Shown here piece by piece: positions 7,734 through 15,864 of a stretch of 64,000 bases of DNA; the first letter of the stretch is position 1; every line of letters begins with the position of its first letter. The notes under the pieces were generated by a model, which worked only from the letters and a program-made list of their open reading frames with translations, was not told the origin of the DNA and did no database searches. This stretch comes from JAUIET01 sp039111475 (GTDB lineage Bacteria; Pseudomonadota; Gammaproteobacteria; Pseudomonadales; JAUIET01): contig JBCCIP010000030.1 of the NCBI GenBank assembly GCA_039111475.1, positions 1 to 64,000 of the forward strand. Direction: 5' to 3'. The position numbers were made by a program, and so were the translations under genes.

Positions 7734-7990
7734 TTGTCGTCTCCTGTTTCAATAAGCTTGTGGGCGTCCTCATACGTGAGATCCAAGTCGTATACTTCTT
7801 TAAGCTGAGCAATCTTTCGTAAGGTGTCGTCGCCAAACGGAGGCGCTTTGCCCTCGAAACTGTGTAGAGCAATCCCTTCGACCAGGTCACCCATAGAAAT
7901 ATCAAAGTGCTCAGCAAGCCCTTTAAGGACTTTGAGTATTCGTTTTTCCAGTCGTAGGCCTGTTTGAACGCGAGTTACCGTTTTCGCCAT
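7730..7990 (-). CDS. Ribbon-helix-helix-like small protein
   Basis: 86 residues from ATG 7990, which has AGAGG 7 bases upstream. The N-terminal strand-helix-helix pattern (TVTRVQTGLRLEKRILKVLKGLAEHFDISMGDLVEGIALHSFEG) fits a ribbon-helix-helix DNA binder; the tail is acidic. It overlaps the following gene by 4 bases. A palindrome between 8022 and 8039 sits just upstream and would suit autoregulation. The pair could be mistaken for a toxin-antitoxin unit, but the partner has no toxin features that I can see. Confidence 0.7.
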   Translation of the reverse strand: MAKTVTRVQTGLRLEKRILKVLKGLAEHFDISMGDLVEGIALHSFEGKAPPFGDDTLRKIAQLKEVYDLDLTYEDAHKLIETGDDK

Positions 7991-8021
7991 ATCAACCTCT
8001 AGAGTAAGCGGAGGGCGAATT

Positions 8022-8055
8022 ATGGTACATAGGTACCATGTTGTCAAAATACCAT
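8022..8055. promoter_or_regulatory. Palindromic operator before the RHH-like gene
   Basis: ATGGTAC (8022-8028), four bases, then GTACCAT (8033-8039) form a perfect inverted repeat. A further half-site TACCAT follows at 8050-8055. The position, 32 bases upstream of the RHH-like start, suits self-repression. Confidence 0.5.
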
Positions 8056-8254
8056 GCTCAAATCACGCAACGTGAAAATCGGCTTATCACCTATTGTGGC
8101 AGCGGCATCACCGGAATGTGAATGTCTGCTGTTAGGCAAAAGTAGCTAGGCTGTCCGTTTATCAGCAGGTGTCATTCCAGCAATGCTGGCCAATCTTCGG
8201 TCATGTCGATTGCCAGTGCTTCAAGACTTCATGACGCGCTGTATGTTAGTATAT

Positions 8255-8289
8255 ATTGAATTGACTTCAGTTCAATTACTGAATAAACT
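8255..8289 (+). promoter_or_regulatory. Promoter with overlapping palindrome before TetR gene
   Basis: TTGACT at 8261-8266 and TAAACT at 8284-8289 are 17 bases apart, a good sigma-70 arrangement. The first hexamer lies inside the inverted repeat ATTGAA (8255-8260) ... TTCAAT (8271-8276). A regulator bound there would block the -35 element, as expected for TetR autorepression. Confidence 0.5.
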
Positions 8290-8314
8290 AGAGTTATCGT
8301 TACAGAGAGCAACA

Positions 8315-8938
8315 ATGACCGGTGCACCAAGACGTGATTCTGCTGCTTCCCGCGAGCTTATCTTAGCGGCTGCACGGCAGCTTCTGGTGCAGGGCGACGG
8401 TGTTTTGGAGATGGCGTGGGTTGCCAAGAAAGCGGGCGTTTCTCAAGGGCTTGCTTATCATCGCTTTGGCTCGAAAGAGGGTTTGCTAAGCGCTGTAGTT
8501 AATGACTTTTACGACAAGCTTGAAGCGACGGTACTGATGGCTCGCTTCGAGGAATATGATGATTGGGAACTTAGAGAAAAGCAGCGTACTCAGCGCTATA
8601 TAGAGTTCTTGTTCAACGATCCGCTCGCTGCCGTGATTACAACTCGGTTGGCCGGTTCTACGGTAGTGGTTCAAGTTGAAGCGCAGCGCTGGAAAGGCTT
8701 GATCGAGGCTGGTGCGCGGAATATGGCCGAAGGGCAAGCGCGCGGCGTCATCAAATCTCAAGTTGACCCTAAACTTCTGTCCGCCATGGCGCTTGGCGCA
8801 GTGCGTGCTGCGGTCACCATCGAAATTAATGACACACAGCCAAAACAACCCGCGGAGCTCGCCAACAATATATGGCAGTTTATTCGCCAGGGTTTGGGTA
8901 TGGAGAAAGCTCATGACAAAGAAAGCATCAGGACGTGA
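8315..8938 (+). CDS. TetR-family transcriptional regulator
   Basis: About 207 residues from ATG 8315 (GAGAG about 7 bases upstream). The helix-turn-helix reads SRELILAAARQLLVQGDGVLEMAWVAKKAGVSQGLAYHRFGSKEGLL. The C-terminal domain carries a tyrosine/leucine-rich ligand pocket of the usual kind. Its end overlaps the next gene by 26 bases, so the dioxygenase is made from the same transcript and the regulator likely controls both. Confidence 0.88.
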   Translation: MTGAPRRDSAASRELILAAARQLLVQGDGVLEMAWVAKKAGVSQGLAYHRFGSKEGLLSAVVNDFYDKLEATVLMARFEEYDDWELREKQRTQRYIEFLFNDPLAAVITTRLAGSTVVVQVEAQRWKGLIEAGARNMAEGQARGVIKSQVDPKLLSAMALGAVRAAVTIEINDTQPKQPAELANNIWQFIRQGLGMEKAHDKESIRT

Positions 8939-9800
8939 CGATCCACGTTTTCGCCAAATTGATTCCTTTCAAGACTACGCCAATATTGACCTGGCGCGCA
9001 CTCACGGTTTTACGAGCAGTGTCGAAGCGAATGCCGTAGATTCGGCTTTAGTCGATGAGCAGCAAACCCAGTTGCATCGTGATGGGTATATTATTCTGAC
9101 GGACTTGGTCAGTGATGAGCAAATGCAGCAGTTGCGCAGCGAGGCGGAGCCGCATTTGCAAATGATGGGGCGAAACTCCTTTGAAGGTGAAAGGACGCAG
9201 CGTATCTATGGCCTGCCCGAGAAAATCCGTGCGGCCGATCCATTTATTGCGCATCCACTGATATTGGCGCACTTGGATAGATTGCTGTTACCAAACTATC
9301 TTCTGTCGCAAGCGCAGGTCATCAACATACTCGATGATTCGCCGGCTCAGCCACTGCACATTGATGATGGTTTTTATCCTTTGCCACGACCTCGCCCGGC
9401 GATCAGCGTGGCCACGGTATTCGCCATCGATGACTTTACCGAAAACAACGGCGCAACGGTGGCCATTCCAGGTAGCCATGTCTGGGGCGAAGATCGCATT
9501 CCGCGCCCCGAAGATAAAACGGTTAAAGCCATTATGCCGGCGGGATCGTGCATCTTATTCATGGGAAATCTCTGGCATGGAGGTGGAGAAAACCGCAGTG
9601 ATGCGAGCCGGCTCGCTCTAACAGCGCAATATTGTGAGCCTTGGGCGCGGACTCAAGAAAACTATTTTTTATCTGTTTCCAAAGAAACAGCCGCGAGTGT
9701 ATCCGAAAATCTTCGCCGAATGCTGGGTTACTCCATTCATCCGCCGTTTATGGGAATGTACAACGGTATGCATCCGAAAAGAAAATTGCCCGCGAATTGA
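8913..9800 (+). CDS. Phytanoyl-CoA dioxygenase (PhyH) family Fe(II)/2-oxoglutarate enzyme
   Basis: 295 residues. The Fe(II) triad is visible: His149 and Asp151 in PLHIDDGF and His222 in NLWHGGGENRSDASRLALTAQY, where Arg233 would hold 2-oxoglutarate. FTENNGATVAIPGSHVWG is the standard PhyH middle block. Such enzymes hydroxylate or oxidise small lipophilic molecules in the cytosol; the substrate is unknown. The ATG at 8913 lies inside the end of the TetR gene with GGAG 7 bases upstream, so a longer N-terminus was not chosen. Confidence 0.88.
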   Translation: MTKKASGRDDPRFRQIDSFQDYANIDLARTHGFTSSVEANAVDSALVDEQQTQLHRDGYIILTDLVSDEQMQQLRSEAEPHLQMMGRNSFEGERTQRIYGLPEKIRAADPFIAHPLILAHLDRLLLPNYLLSQAQVINILDDSPAQPLHIDDGFYPLPRPRPAISVATVFAIDDFTENNGATVAIPGSHVWGEDRIPRPEDKTVKAIMPAGSCILFMGNLWHGGGENRSDASRLALTAQYCEPWARTQENYFLSVSKETAASVSENLRRMLGYSIHPPFMGMYNGMHPKRKLPAN

Positions 9801-9876
9801 TGGCGTCTACACCATGCAGTCGCTGTTCGGGGCCAATTGCAGCAGCAGCCTTAAGGTCACGGTTAGGACTTTTTCA

Positions 9877-9895
9877 ACGACCAAGTATTGGTCGT
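9877..9895. terminator. Hairpin after the dioxygenase gene
   Basis: ACGACCAA, a GTA loop, and TTGGTCGT form a perfect 8-bp stem 77 bases after the dioxygenase stop. There is no T-run after it, so it may be a weak terminator, an RNA-stability hairpin or a binding site. Confidence 0.3.
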
Positions 9896-10040
9896 AGTTG
9901 AATGAATATTGGACAGACGGTATTCAGATTTGTGAACCAATTCACTGAATAGGACACAAACTAAGCAGTGAAGTTAATCAGTTTCAAATAACACAGCCAC
10001 TTCATTTTGGTGGGGCGGCGTTTTACCGAGATAGGAAAGT

Positions 10041-10337
10041 ATGGCACAAAACAGAAAGTCCGATGTGGGCACGAAATCATATTTTCGCTGCACCGAGCGC
10101 GTTGTTCACGGGAGTGATGGTTGGTATTACCTCCTTAGAGATGGGGAGCAGCTGGGTCCTTTTTCCAACAGAGAATCAGCAAAATATCATGGCAGTGACG
10201 TCACCAGCAGAAAGCAAAGGGATCAGTTTGCGGCCCAAGACATAAAGAAACTGATTGCAGGTGAAAAATTGGAGCGTCTTTCAATAATCACCATCGATGG
10301 CTGGGATCAAATTCCTGAGGTAAAGCGAGCGCTTTGA
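10041..10337 (+). CDS. Small protein with a GPF motif (DUF6316-like?)
   Basis: 98 residues. The middle part GWYYLLRDGEQLGPFSNRESAKYHG resembles short proteins (DUF6316-like) that carry a W-Y-F-x-x-R-x-G...GPF signature, but the remainder is not familiar. It is soluble, with a charged QRDQFAAQDIKKLIAG stretch. GATAGGAAAGT lies before the ATG. No partner gene is evident; the nearest neighbours are convergent or distant. Function unknown. Confidence 0.6.
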   Translation: MAQNRKSDVGTKSYFRCTERVVHGSDGWYYLLRDGEQLGPFSNRESAKYHGSDVTSRKQRDQFAAQDIKKLIAGEKLERLSIITIDGWDQIPEVKRAL

Positions 10338-10593
10338 TATTTTTTTCTGAATTCGTTGTCCAGATTGTCATGAGCAGACAGGCATAATTTGGAGCCTGAT
10401 GATGCGCATCGCTCGCTGCCAACAGTCACTCAAGTCTGCAATCGGCGACTAGAGAGTATTGCAAACTCAACGAGTTGACATTGGTAGGCTCAGTGGACGA
10501 ACACATACAAACGCTGTCGACTTCCACCAAATATCGCTAGCTACTCTGTCGGGCTCTACCATCGCTTCAAATACATAACTTGCTGGAACCGTT

Positions 10594-11283
10594 TCAAGAG
10601 CCAATCGAATTTTCATTGATGAGAATGACTGGCGCAGCATACAGCTCGAGTTCCGCGTCCTCTCCATAAGTGTCGTGTATTCGCTTGTGCCACGCGTCGT
10701 TATAGAATGTTTTTGCCGTCTTTTCGTTGTCCCATAAGTAGATACCACCGATTTTCTTTCCCTGACCGATGCTGTAAATTTTATAGTCCAAGCCAGCAAC
10801 GGAGGCGTATTCGGAGAGCGATTCCTGCATACGTGAAGAAATGATCGCACGGGGTGCATACCAAGGAGCACCAACTTTAACTATAGCGACGATACCGTCT
10901 TCACCTGCCGATTCGGGGCTAGCCCCTTCTGTTTCCGTTGGCACATCAAAATAGGTCAGGGTCGCGTTATTTCCGTATGTTGATGCAATACGTCCGCGCC
11001 AAGACTCGTTGAAAAACGCCTCAGCTGAGCTTCGACTATCCCACAGATAGACCCCGCCAAACTGGGCGTTTGTATAAACAAAATACTTGCGCTGTAAGCC
11101 ACTGATTCGCTGATACTGAGGCAGCGAACCTTCGAAGCCTGCCTTTAGATCCTGATCAGACACACCTTCTGGGCGATCAACTTGAACCAAGACAGCCACG
11201 GTTGCTCCATGGGGACTTGTCCCGCACGCGCTAAATACGATGGCTATGCACACACATACCAACACACGATAAGCAAATTTCAT
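10594..11283 (-). CDS. Lipoprotein with two YdhR-like barrel domains
   Basis: 229 residues from ATG 11283, with GGAGGAA 8 bases upstream. The signal peptide ends in a lipobox (IVFSAC, Cys20). Two similar halves follow: LVQVDRPEGVSDQDLKAGFE...FGGVYLWDSRSSAEAFFNE and VKVGAPWYAPRAIISSRMQE...IGGIYLWDNEKTAKTFYND. Each matches the YdhR/putative monooxygenase type of dimeric alpha-beta barrel, so one chain could fold as a complete barrel pair. Export of such a domain as a lipoprotein is unusual. It faces a LysR gene. Confidence 0.75.
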   Translation of the reverse strand: MKFAYRVLVCVCIAIVFSACGTSPHGATVAVLVQVDRPEGVSDQDLKAGFEGSLPQYQRISGLQRKYFVYTNAQFGGVYLWDSRSSAEAFFNESWRGRIASTYGNNATLTYFDVPTETEGASPESAGEDGIVAIVKVGAPWYAPRAIISSRMQESLSEYASVAGLDYKIYSIGQGKKIGGIYLWDNEKTAKTFYNDAWHKRIHDTYGEDAELELYAAPVILINENSIGS

Positions 11284-11383
11284 GCTGTGTTCCTCCGAAC
11301 GTTTACCAACATCTTGCCAATTCAGGTTTAGGTTTGATAGTGTTGTTTCGGAAAACCGTATTGCATATTCGGAAAGCCAAAAA

Positions 11384-12253
11384 ATGGACTGGAATGATCT
11401 TAAGGCCTTTGAAGCAATTGCGCACGCAGGTTCCTTAACCGAAGCTGCACGCACATCTGGAATGTCAATCGCGACACTTTCGCGGAGATTAGATCACCTA
11501 GAGGAAACACTTGAGCTAAAGCTGGTCATGCGCAGCTCGGTGGGAATTGAGCTGACCCAAAACGGAAAAGCCCTGTTCATCAGTACAAATCAAGCACAAA
11601 ATGCCGTGGGCAATGTTTGTCGACTCGCGGCTGCGCTCAAGGCAGGCGAAGCCGACATGCCTGTAAGAATCTCCGCGACAGAGACGGTGATAACCACACT
11701 TCTATCACCAAATCTCAGTGATCTCTTCCGAGATGATGCGTCAACCTCAGTCGATTTCATCGTCTCTAACGAGAACGTTAACTTGTCAAAACGCGAAGCA
11801 GATTTAGCAATCAGGCTTGCGTCACCGGTTCAGGAAACATTGATTACGAAACGTCTTGCAACAATTACAACTTCGCTTTACGCCTCAAAGGACTACTTTT
11901 CGGACAATCAACCAAGTGTCGATACAATGAAGAACCAAAGGTTCGTGTTGTACGATGACCATTTCGGCGATATCCCCGAAGTGCTTTGGGCACGAGAACA
12001 TGGTTTTCCTGGCAGGGCGAGTATGCAGTCGAGCAGTACGTTGGCGATGCTGGAAGCCGTAAAACAAGGTATTGGTGTAGGACTGTTACCCGACTTTCTC
12101 GCGCGCAAACATGATTTGAAACGAGTTGACTTTCCTACGCCGCCGGCCCGTTCCCTGTGGTTAGTCTTGCACCGTGATGTGAGAAAAGAACCAAAGGTTG
12201 TGAAAGTAAGAAATTGGATTACAGAGTCCGTGAGGGTCGGTGTTTCCAACTAA
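11384..12253 (+). CDS. LysR-family transcriptional regulator
   Basis: 289 residues from ATG 11384, with GGAAAG 9 bases upstream. MDWNDLKAFEAIAHAGSLTEAARTSGMS and TLSRRLDHLEETLELKLVMRSS form the winged helix. The effector half has KREADLAIRLASP and KQGIGVGLLPDFLA. It is divergent from the YdhR-like lipoprotein, its likely target. Confidence 0.92.
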   Translation: MDWNDLKAFEAIAHAGSLTEAARTSGMSIATLSRRLDHLEETLELKLVMRSSVGIELTQNGKALFISTNQAQNAVGNVCRLAAALKAGEADMPVRISATETVITTLLSPNLSDLFRDDASTSVDFIVSNENVNLSKREADLAIRLASPVQETLITKRLATITTSLYASKDYFSDNQPSVDTMKNQRFVLYDDHFGDIPEVLWAREHGFPGRASMQSSSTLAMLEAVKQGIGVGLLPDFLARKHDLKRVDFPTPPARSLWLVLHRDVRKEPKVVKVRNWITESVRVGVSN

Positions 12254-12560
12254 TCCGCCTCTGAATTGGGGTACCTTCGCTGGTGAGGTAAGCCGTTTGT
12301 GATGGCCTTCTGTGAGCCTGTGATGTGGTTGGCAGCCTGAAGACCAACGATGCTGCTGGCTGATGGCACGGCATGACAGTTTAAATGCTGGTCGAAAATT
12401 GTTGCATCTCGCGAAAGAGGCATCGTTTGACAGAAAAGCGAAAGGCTGTTTCTGCGCAGGCTCGCTAGCGCCGCTCGGTACCAGAAGTAGTCATTCGACA
12501 GCCAGCTAACAAACGCGTACTCTCGACCTCTTAGCAAAATCTGAACGTAGCCAGGAGCGT
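12254..12560. other. Gap without a supported gene; holds a family 2 repeat
   Basis: Between convergent LysR and TetR genes. A family 2 core (CGGTACCAGAAGTAGTCATTCG) lies at 12476-12497. A 95-codon frame on the minus strand has no start signal and no protein-like pattern. Confidence 0.5.
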
Positions 12561-13136
12561 CTATTCAGCATCTAGAAGTTCGACGCATATCTCTGCAGAA
12601 ATTTCGAAAGATCGGGTGTTCTGCTCCGCACGCGCAAGCGCGAATGCTCCCAAAAAGCCCGAAACGAAGCCACACGCTAAGGTTTTTGCACGACGACGAG
12701 CTACGCCCGTTTCCACAAAGTAGTTTGCAATCAACGCTTCCCAGCTTGCGTAAGCAGCGCTACACGTTTCCGAGAGACGCGGTGATTTTGGTGTCATCTC
12801 CAGGGCAATGGTGGTAACAGGACATCCGGCTCGAAACTCGCTTTCTTCCAACCAACGCGCCAAGAATCGCGTAGCGTCGCGCACAAAGTGTTTTGCATTC
12901 CCCTTGGATCGTTTTTTCGCATGCGCTAGTAGGCTAAGCACCTCTTTCGATCCGTATTCGACCGCTGCCGCTGCCAACTGCTCTTTACCTTCAGGGAAGT
13001 GATAGTAAAACGAACCTTTGGGCGACCCGCTCTGCTCGATAATCTGAGTGAGTCCGGTGCCGTTATACCCCTGTTGTTGAAACAGCTCGGAGGCTGTGGC
13101 GATCGCGCGTATTTGAGCATCGCTAATCCGTGGCAT
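12561..13136 (-). CDS. TetR-family transcriptional regulator (YxaF/LmrA-like)
   Basis: 191 residues. The DNA-binding part is AIATASELFQQQGYNGTGLTQIIEQSGSPKGSFYYHFPEGKEQLA, with the SPKGSFYYHFP recognition helix of the LmrA/YxaF group. The C-terminal part has EFRAGCPVTTIALEM, also typical of that group. The ATG at 13136 has GAGGAA 9 bases upstream. It is divergent from a PEP-mutase-family gene, with strong palindromic operators between them. Confidence 0.92.
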   Translation of the reverse strand: MPRISDAQIRAIATASELFQQQGYNGTGLTQIIEQSGSPKGSFYYHFPEGKEQLAAAAVEYGSKEVLSLLAHAKKRSKGNAKHFVRDATRFLARWLEESEFRAGCPVTTIALEMTPKSPRLSETCSAAYASWEALIANYFVETGVARRRAKTLACGFVSGFLGAFALARAEQNTRSFEISAEICVELLDAE

Positions 13137-13173
13137 AGGGGGTTTCCTCAATAGCTAAGTGCATCGATTGTAC

Positions 13174-13212
13174 TATGGTGATCTTTATAGTATAAATATG
13201 GTGATCACCATA
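13174..13212. promoter_or_regulatory. Twin operators between TetR and PEP-mutase-family genes
   Basis: TATGGTGATCACCATA at 13197-13212 is a perfect 16-bp palindrome. TATGGTGATC at 13174-13183 repeats ten of its bases 23 bases upstream. They lie 20-60 bases from both divergent starts and are the expected targets of the TetR protein at 12561-13136. Confidence 0.65.
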
Positions 13213-13231
13213 ATTTTTGAGGCAAGTCGCC

Positions 13232-14044
13232 ATGTCGGTACGTCAACGAGCAGAAGATTTTCGCGCACTGCACAATGATTCAGAGAGTTTCTTGATCGCG
13301 AATCCTTGGGACTTGGGAAGCGCAAAGTTGCTTGAAGGCGTTGGATTTCCAGCGCTTGCTACAACAAGTGGTGGGTTTGCTTGGAGTCAGGGCGCCGTTG
13401 ATGGACAAGTAACACTTAATCAGACGCTCGAACACTGTCGTTCTCTGGTTGAGGCAACAACCGTTCCGGTTTCTGCAGATCTAGGGTATGGCTATGGTGA
13501 ATCGCCGACAGATGTGTATCAGTGCGTCGAGAGTGCCGCCGCTACCGGATTGGCGGGATGCTCAATTGAAGATGCGAATGTTACCAAAGGCTTGCTGTTT
13601 GAGAAGGATTTGGCGGTTGAGCGCATTCAAGCAGCAATGGACGTCGTAAGACAACTAGATCGAGAGTTTGTCTTTACTGCGCGATCCGATGGTTTTGCTT
13701 ATGGTGGTACTGATTTAGCAGATACTCTTGAACGTCTTGTGGCGTTCGCAGACGCTGGTGCGGATGTCATTTATGCGCCCGGGGTGACCGATCTCGGTAT
13801 GATTCGTGAGCTCGTTGCGGCCACCGACAAATCCGTTAATGTGCTGATAGGATTTCGCGGTATGGATCTAGGTTTTGAAGAGTTGCGCGACGCCGGTGTA
13901 AAACGCATCAGCGTAGGGACACAGCCGGCCAAAATTGCCTATGGCGCGTTGTTGCAGAGCGCTGAGGAATTGCTAGCGCGAGGTCGAATCGTAGCGACCG
14001 ATGTCCCGGTTCGTTCTTCTTCGATCGCGAAATTTTTTGTGTAG
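13232..14044 (+). CDS. Isocitrate lyase/PEP mutase family enzyme
   Basis: 270 residues. The fold shows FLIANPWDLGSAKLLEGVGFPALATTSGG, the metal-binding VSADLGYGYGESP segment, GCSIEDAN with the acidic ligand, and FTARSDGFAYGG. These are hallmarks of the PEP mutase/isocitrate lyase superfamily of Mg2+ enzymes that cut or form C-C or C-P bonds next to a 2-oxo acid. The lyase-type KKCGH loop is absent, so isocitrate lyase itself is excluded; the precise reaction is open. GAGG lies about 11 bases before ATG 13232. Probably repressed by the divergent TetR. Confidence 0.85.
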   Translation: MSVRQRAEDFRALHNDSESFLIANPWDLGSAKLLEGVGFPALATTSGGFAWSQGAVDGQVTLNQTLEHCRSLVEATTVPVSADLGYGYGESPTDVYQCVESAAATGLAGCSIEDANVTKGLLFEKDLAVERIQAAMDVVRQLDREFVFTARSDGFAYGGTDLADTLERLVAFADAGADVIYAPGVTDLGMIRELVAATDKSVNVLIGFRGMDLGFEELRDAGVKRISVGTQPAKIAYGALLQSAEELLARGRIVATDVPVRSSSIAKFFV

Positions 14045-14113
14045 TTCGACGCTTAAGCATTAGCGATCATTCAACATAAGCCTTGTTAAGCGCGGTCATC
14101 AAACCAAAGCCAA

Positions 14114-14446
14114 CTAATTCGTTTCAATGGTTTGCGCCCATTTTTTAGCCCACTGATCAAGCGGTTTTAGTAAAAGCGACAATGATCGACCCTGTGCAGT
14201 GAGCACAAACCCGCGCTCATTAAGTTCTATCAAATTTAATTCTCGCAGTTCTTTCAGCCTATTGTTCAGCGAGGTGGGAGATACGTCTTCACACCGCGCA
14301 CGCAGCTCACGAAACGTACCTGCCCCATTCCGATGGAGTTCCCAGAGGAGGCGTAATGTCCACCTTTTGCCTAGAGCATCCAATAGAACCATAACTGGAC
14401 GACCTGAGATAGATCCGCGTGTGGGTTGTCCCGGTAACTTTGCCAT
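14114..14446 (-). CDS. HxlR-family transcriptional regulator
   Basis: 110 residues from ATG 14446 with GAGG 9 bases upstream. The winged helix is classic HxlR: VMVLLDALGKRWTLRLLWELHRNGAGTFRELRARCEDVSPTSLNNRLKELREL, then ERGFVLTAQGRSLSLLLKPLDQWAKKW. HxlR proteins are dimeric and many respond to aldehydes, quinones or oxidants. It is divergent from a CMD-family gene and two matching operators lie between them. Confidence 0.9.
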   Translation of the reverse strand: MAKLPGQPTRGSISGRPVMVLLDALGKRWTLRLLWELHRNGAGTFRELRARCEDVSPTSLNNRLKELRELNLIELNERGFVLTAQGRSLSLLLKPLDQWAKKWAQTIETN

Positions 14447-14463
14447 AAAAACTGCCTCATTGA

Positions 14464-14510
14464 CGCTACATATTCCGTAGCGCATAATATTGCTACAAAA
14501 ACAGTAGCAA
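14464..14510. promoter_or_regulatory. Two matching HxlR operators (GCTAC-N7-GTAGC)
   Basis: CGCTAC, 7 bases, GTAGCG at 14464-14482 and TTGCTAC, 7 bases, GTAGCAA at 14490-14510. Both share GCTAC-N7-GTAGC, with centres 27 bases apart. They fill the 74-base gap between the divergent HxlR and CMD genes. Confidence 0.7.
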
Positions 14511-14520
14511 AGATACATGC

Positions 14521-15066
14521 ATGGCAAACAAATTAAACCCGCTGAAGCCGCCTTATCCGCCAGAAATTGAACAAGCTCTCGCAGCTTATCCACAGCAAGA
14601 TGGCTACATACTTTCATTGTTTAGAACCTTCGCCAACAGCGTTCGTTTTCTAAAAAAAGGCGTACCAAACCTGTTAGATAGAGACAGCCCTCTCAATCTA
14701 ATTACGCGCGAAATCGTTATTCTTAGAACTACAGCAAATCGAAATTGTGAGTACGAGTGGGGCATTCACGTTTCTGTTTTTTCTAACGCCGCGCACTTAT
14801 CAGAGGATCAAGTGCGGGCGACTCGCTTGGGGGGATCAGATTGTTGGTCCGATAATGAGCTACGACTGATAGCAGTTGTGGATGAGCTATGTGCGCGAGG
14901 GGAACTGGATTCTGAAACGTTAGTCCACTTTCAAACCGATTGGAGCCTTGAGCAGCAACTAGAAATCATGGCCCTAATAGGCACGTATTCTACAATTAGC
15001 TACGTTGCCAACGTAGCGCAGCTGCCACTCGAAGCGTTTGCCGCAAGCTTTCCATATCCAGACTGA
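14521..15066 (+). CDS. Carboxymuconolactone decarboxylase/AhpD-like family protein
   Basis: 181 residues. TREIVILRTTANRNCEYEWGIHVSVFSNAAHLSEDQV is the CMD signature; Cys76 and His83 form the C-x6-H pair. The second half has LRLIAVVDELCARGELDSETLVHF and LIGTYSTISYVANVAQLPLE. Members act as peroxidase-like thiol enzymes or lactone decarboxylases; with a single active cysteine the role here is unsettled. No good ribosome site precedes the ATG (a second ATG sits 4 bases earlier in another frame), so initiation may be leaderless or weak. Controlled presumably by the divergent HxlR. Confidence 0.85.
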   Translation: MANKLNPLKPPYPPEIEQALAAYPQQDGYILSLFRTFANSVRFLKKGVPNLLDRDSPLNLITREIVILRTTANRNCEYEWGIHVSVFSNAAHLSEDQVRATRLGGSDCWSDNELRLIAVVDELCARGELDSETLVHFQTDWSLEQQLEIMALIGTYSTISYVANVAQLPLEAFAASFPYPD

Positions 15067-15185
15067 CATGCGTGCGCTATTGTCAGCAGCGGGCCAGAAG
15101 ACACCAAAGCGTTAAACATGTGCAGCGGATGGCTGCTGTTGCCAAATTGCTGCTGTCAATTTCTAGATACCTGCAGGGCAGCTCC

Positions 15186-15244
15186 TAGGCAGCAGCACCG
15201 GTTCGTCAGAACAGAGCCAACAGCTCAGTTGTTCTAAAAGCGGC
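15186..15244 (+). repeat. Dispersed intergenic repeat, family 1, copy B
   Basis: TAGGCAGCAGCACCGGTTCG followed by TCAGAACAGAGCCAACAGCT and CAGTTGTTCTAAAAGCGGC. This is the most complete copy and the best statement of the family. It lies in the 268-base gap between the CMD and SET genes. Confidence 0.65.
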
Positions 15245-15334
15245 ATGTCATGATTCCACGGAGGGCACCTTGACGAAAGATAGTTCCCGCCTCAAACTCG
15301 AAATCTCGATATTCGTCTGTTGAGACCAGTTAGT

Positions 15335-15856
15335 ATGCGTGGCAACCAAATTACCGGGATGTGCGCTCCTTATATAGTTCGCGAGATTTCAGGGAAAGGA
15401 CGCGGGGTTTTCGCTGATGCCGCGATACGCAAAGGATCGACTGTATGGCGCCACGTACCGGGCCAGTTTGAAGTGCTCAATGAAGTTTCATTTGAAAGAC
15501 TATTGGCAAATAGTTCGCGTGAAGATGCCATTGACTTGCTCATTCATATTGTTTCTGTTGAAGAATTTCCGGGTTATATGATCAGGTACTTCGATGAAGG
15601 TGCACTGATAAATCACTCCTCGGAACCCAATGTGAAAAAGAAATGCGAAGCCGAGGAATATCAGCATTCGCCTATCAACTCGGATCTCGATATTTCTAAA
15701 GCACTGTGTGATAGCCATTTTAGTCTGGTTGCAGCTTGCGACTTAGCGGCAGGTGATGAGTTGGTAATGGATTACAACGCTGAGCCAGACGACCCTGAGT
15801 ATTATCAAGAAGCATGCAGACGATATGGGGTGACTTGGGATCAGGATTGGCTATAG
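15335..15856 (+). CDS. SET-domain protein
   Basis: 173 residues. The SET fold is recognisable: YIVREISGKGRGVFADAAIRKGSTVWRH at the front, the pseudoknot motif ALINHSSEPNV, and GDELVMDYNAEPDDPEYY near the end. The NHS and DY residues are those that bind S-adenosylmethionine and the target lysine in SET methyltransferases. Bacterial stand-alone SET proteins of this size probably methylate a protein lysine; the target is unknown. ATG 15335 is chosen over an upstream TTG; neither has a strong ribosome site. Confidence 0.8.
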   Translation: MRGNQITGMCAPYIVREISGKGRGVFADAAIRKGSTVWRHVPGQFEVLNEVSFERLLANSSREDAIDLLIHIVSVEEFPGYMIRYFDEGALINHSSEPNVKKKCEAEEYQHSPINSDLDISKALCDSHFSLVAACDLAAGDELVMDYNAEPDDPEYYQEACRRYGVTWDQDWL

Positions 15857-15864
15857 ATTCTGCC

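Noticed and set aside
7326..7990. Toxin-antitoxin unit
   Set aside because: The layout fits but the second protein lacks any toxin feature; kept only as a hypothesis to test.
10467..10874. 135-codon minus-strand frame
   Set aside because: It runs inside and past the end of the YdhR-like lipoprotein gene in another frame and has no start signal.
12250..12537. 95-codon minus-strand frame after the LysR gene
   Set aside because: Odd composition, contains a family 2 repeat core, no ribosome site.
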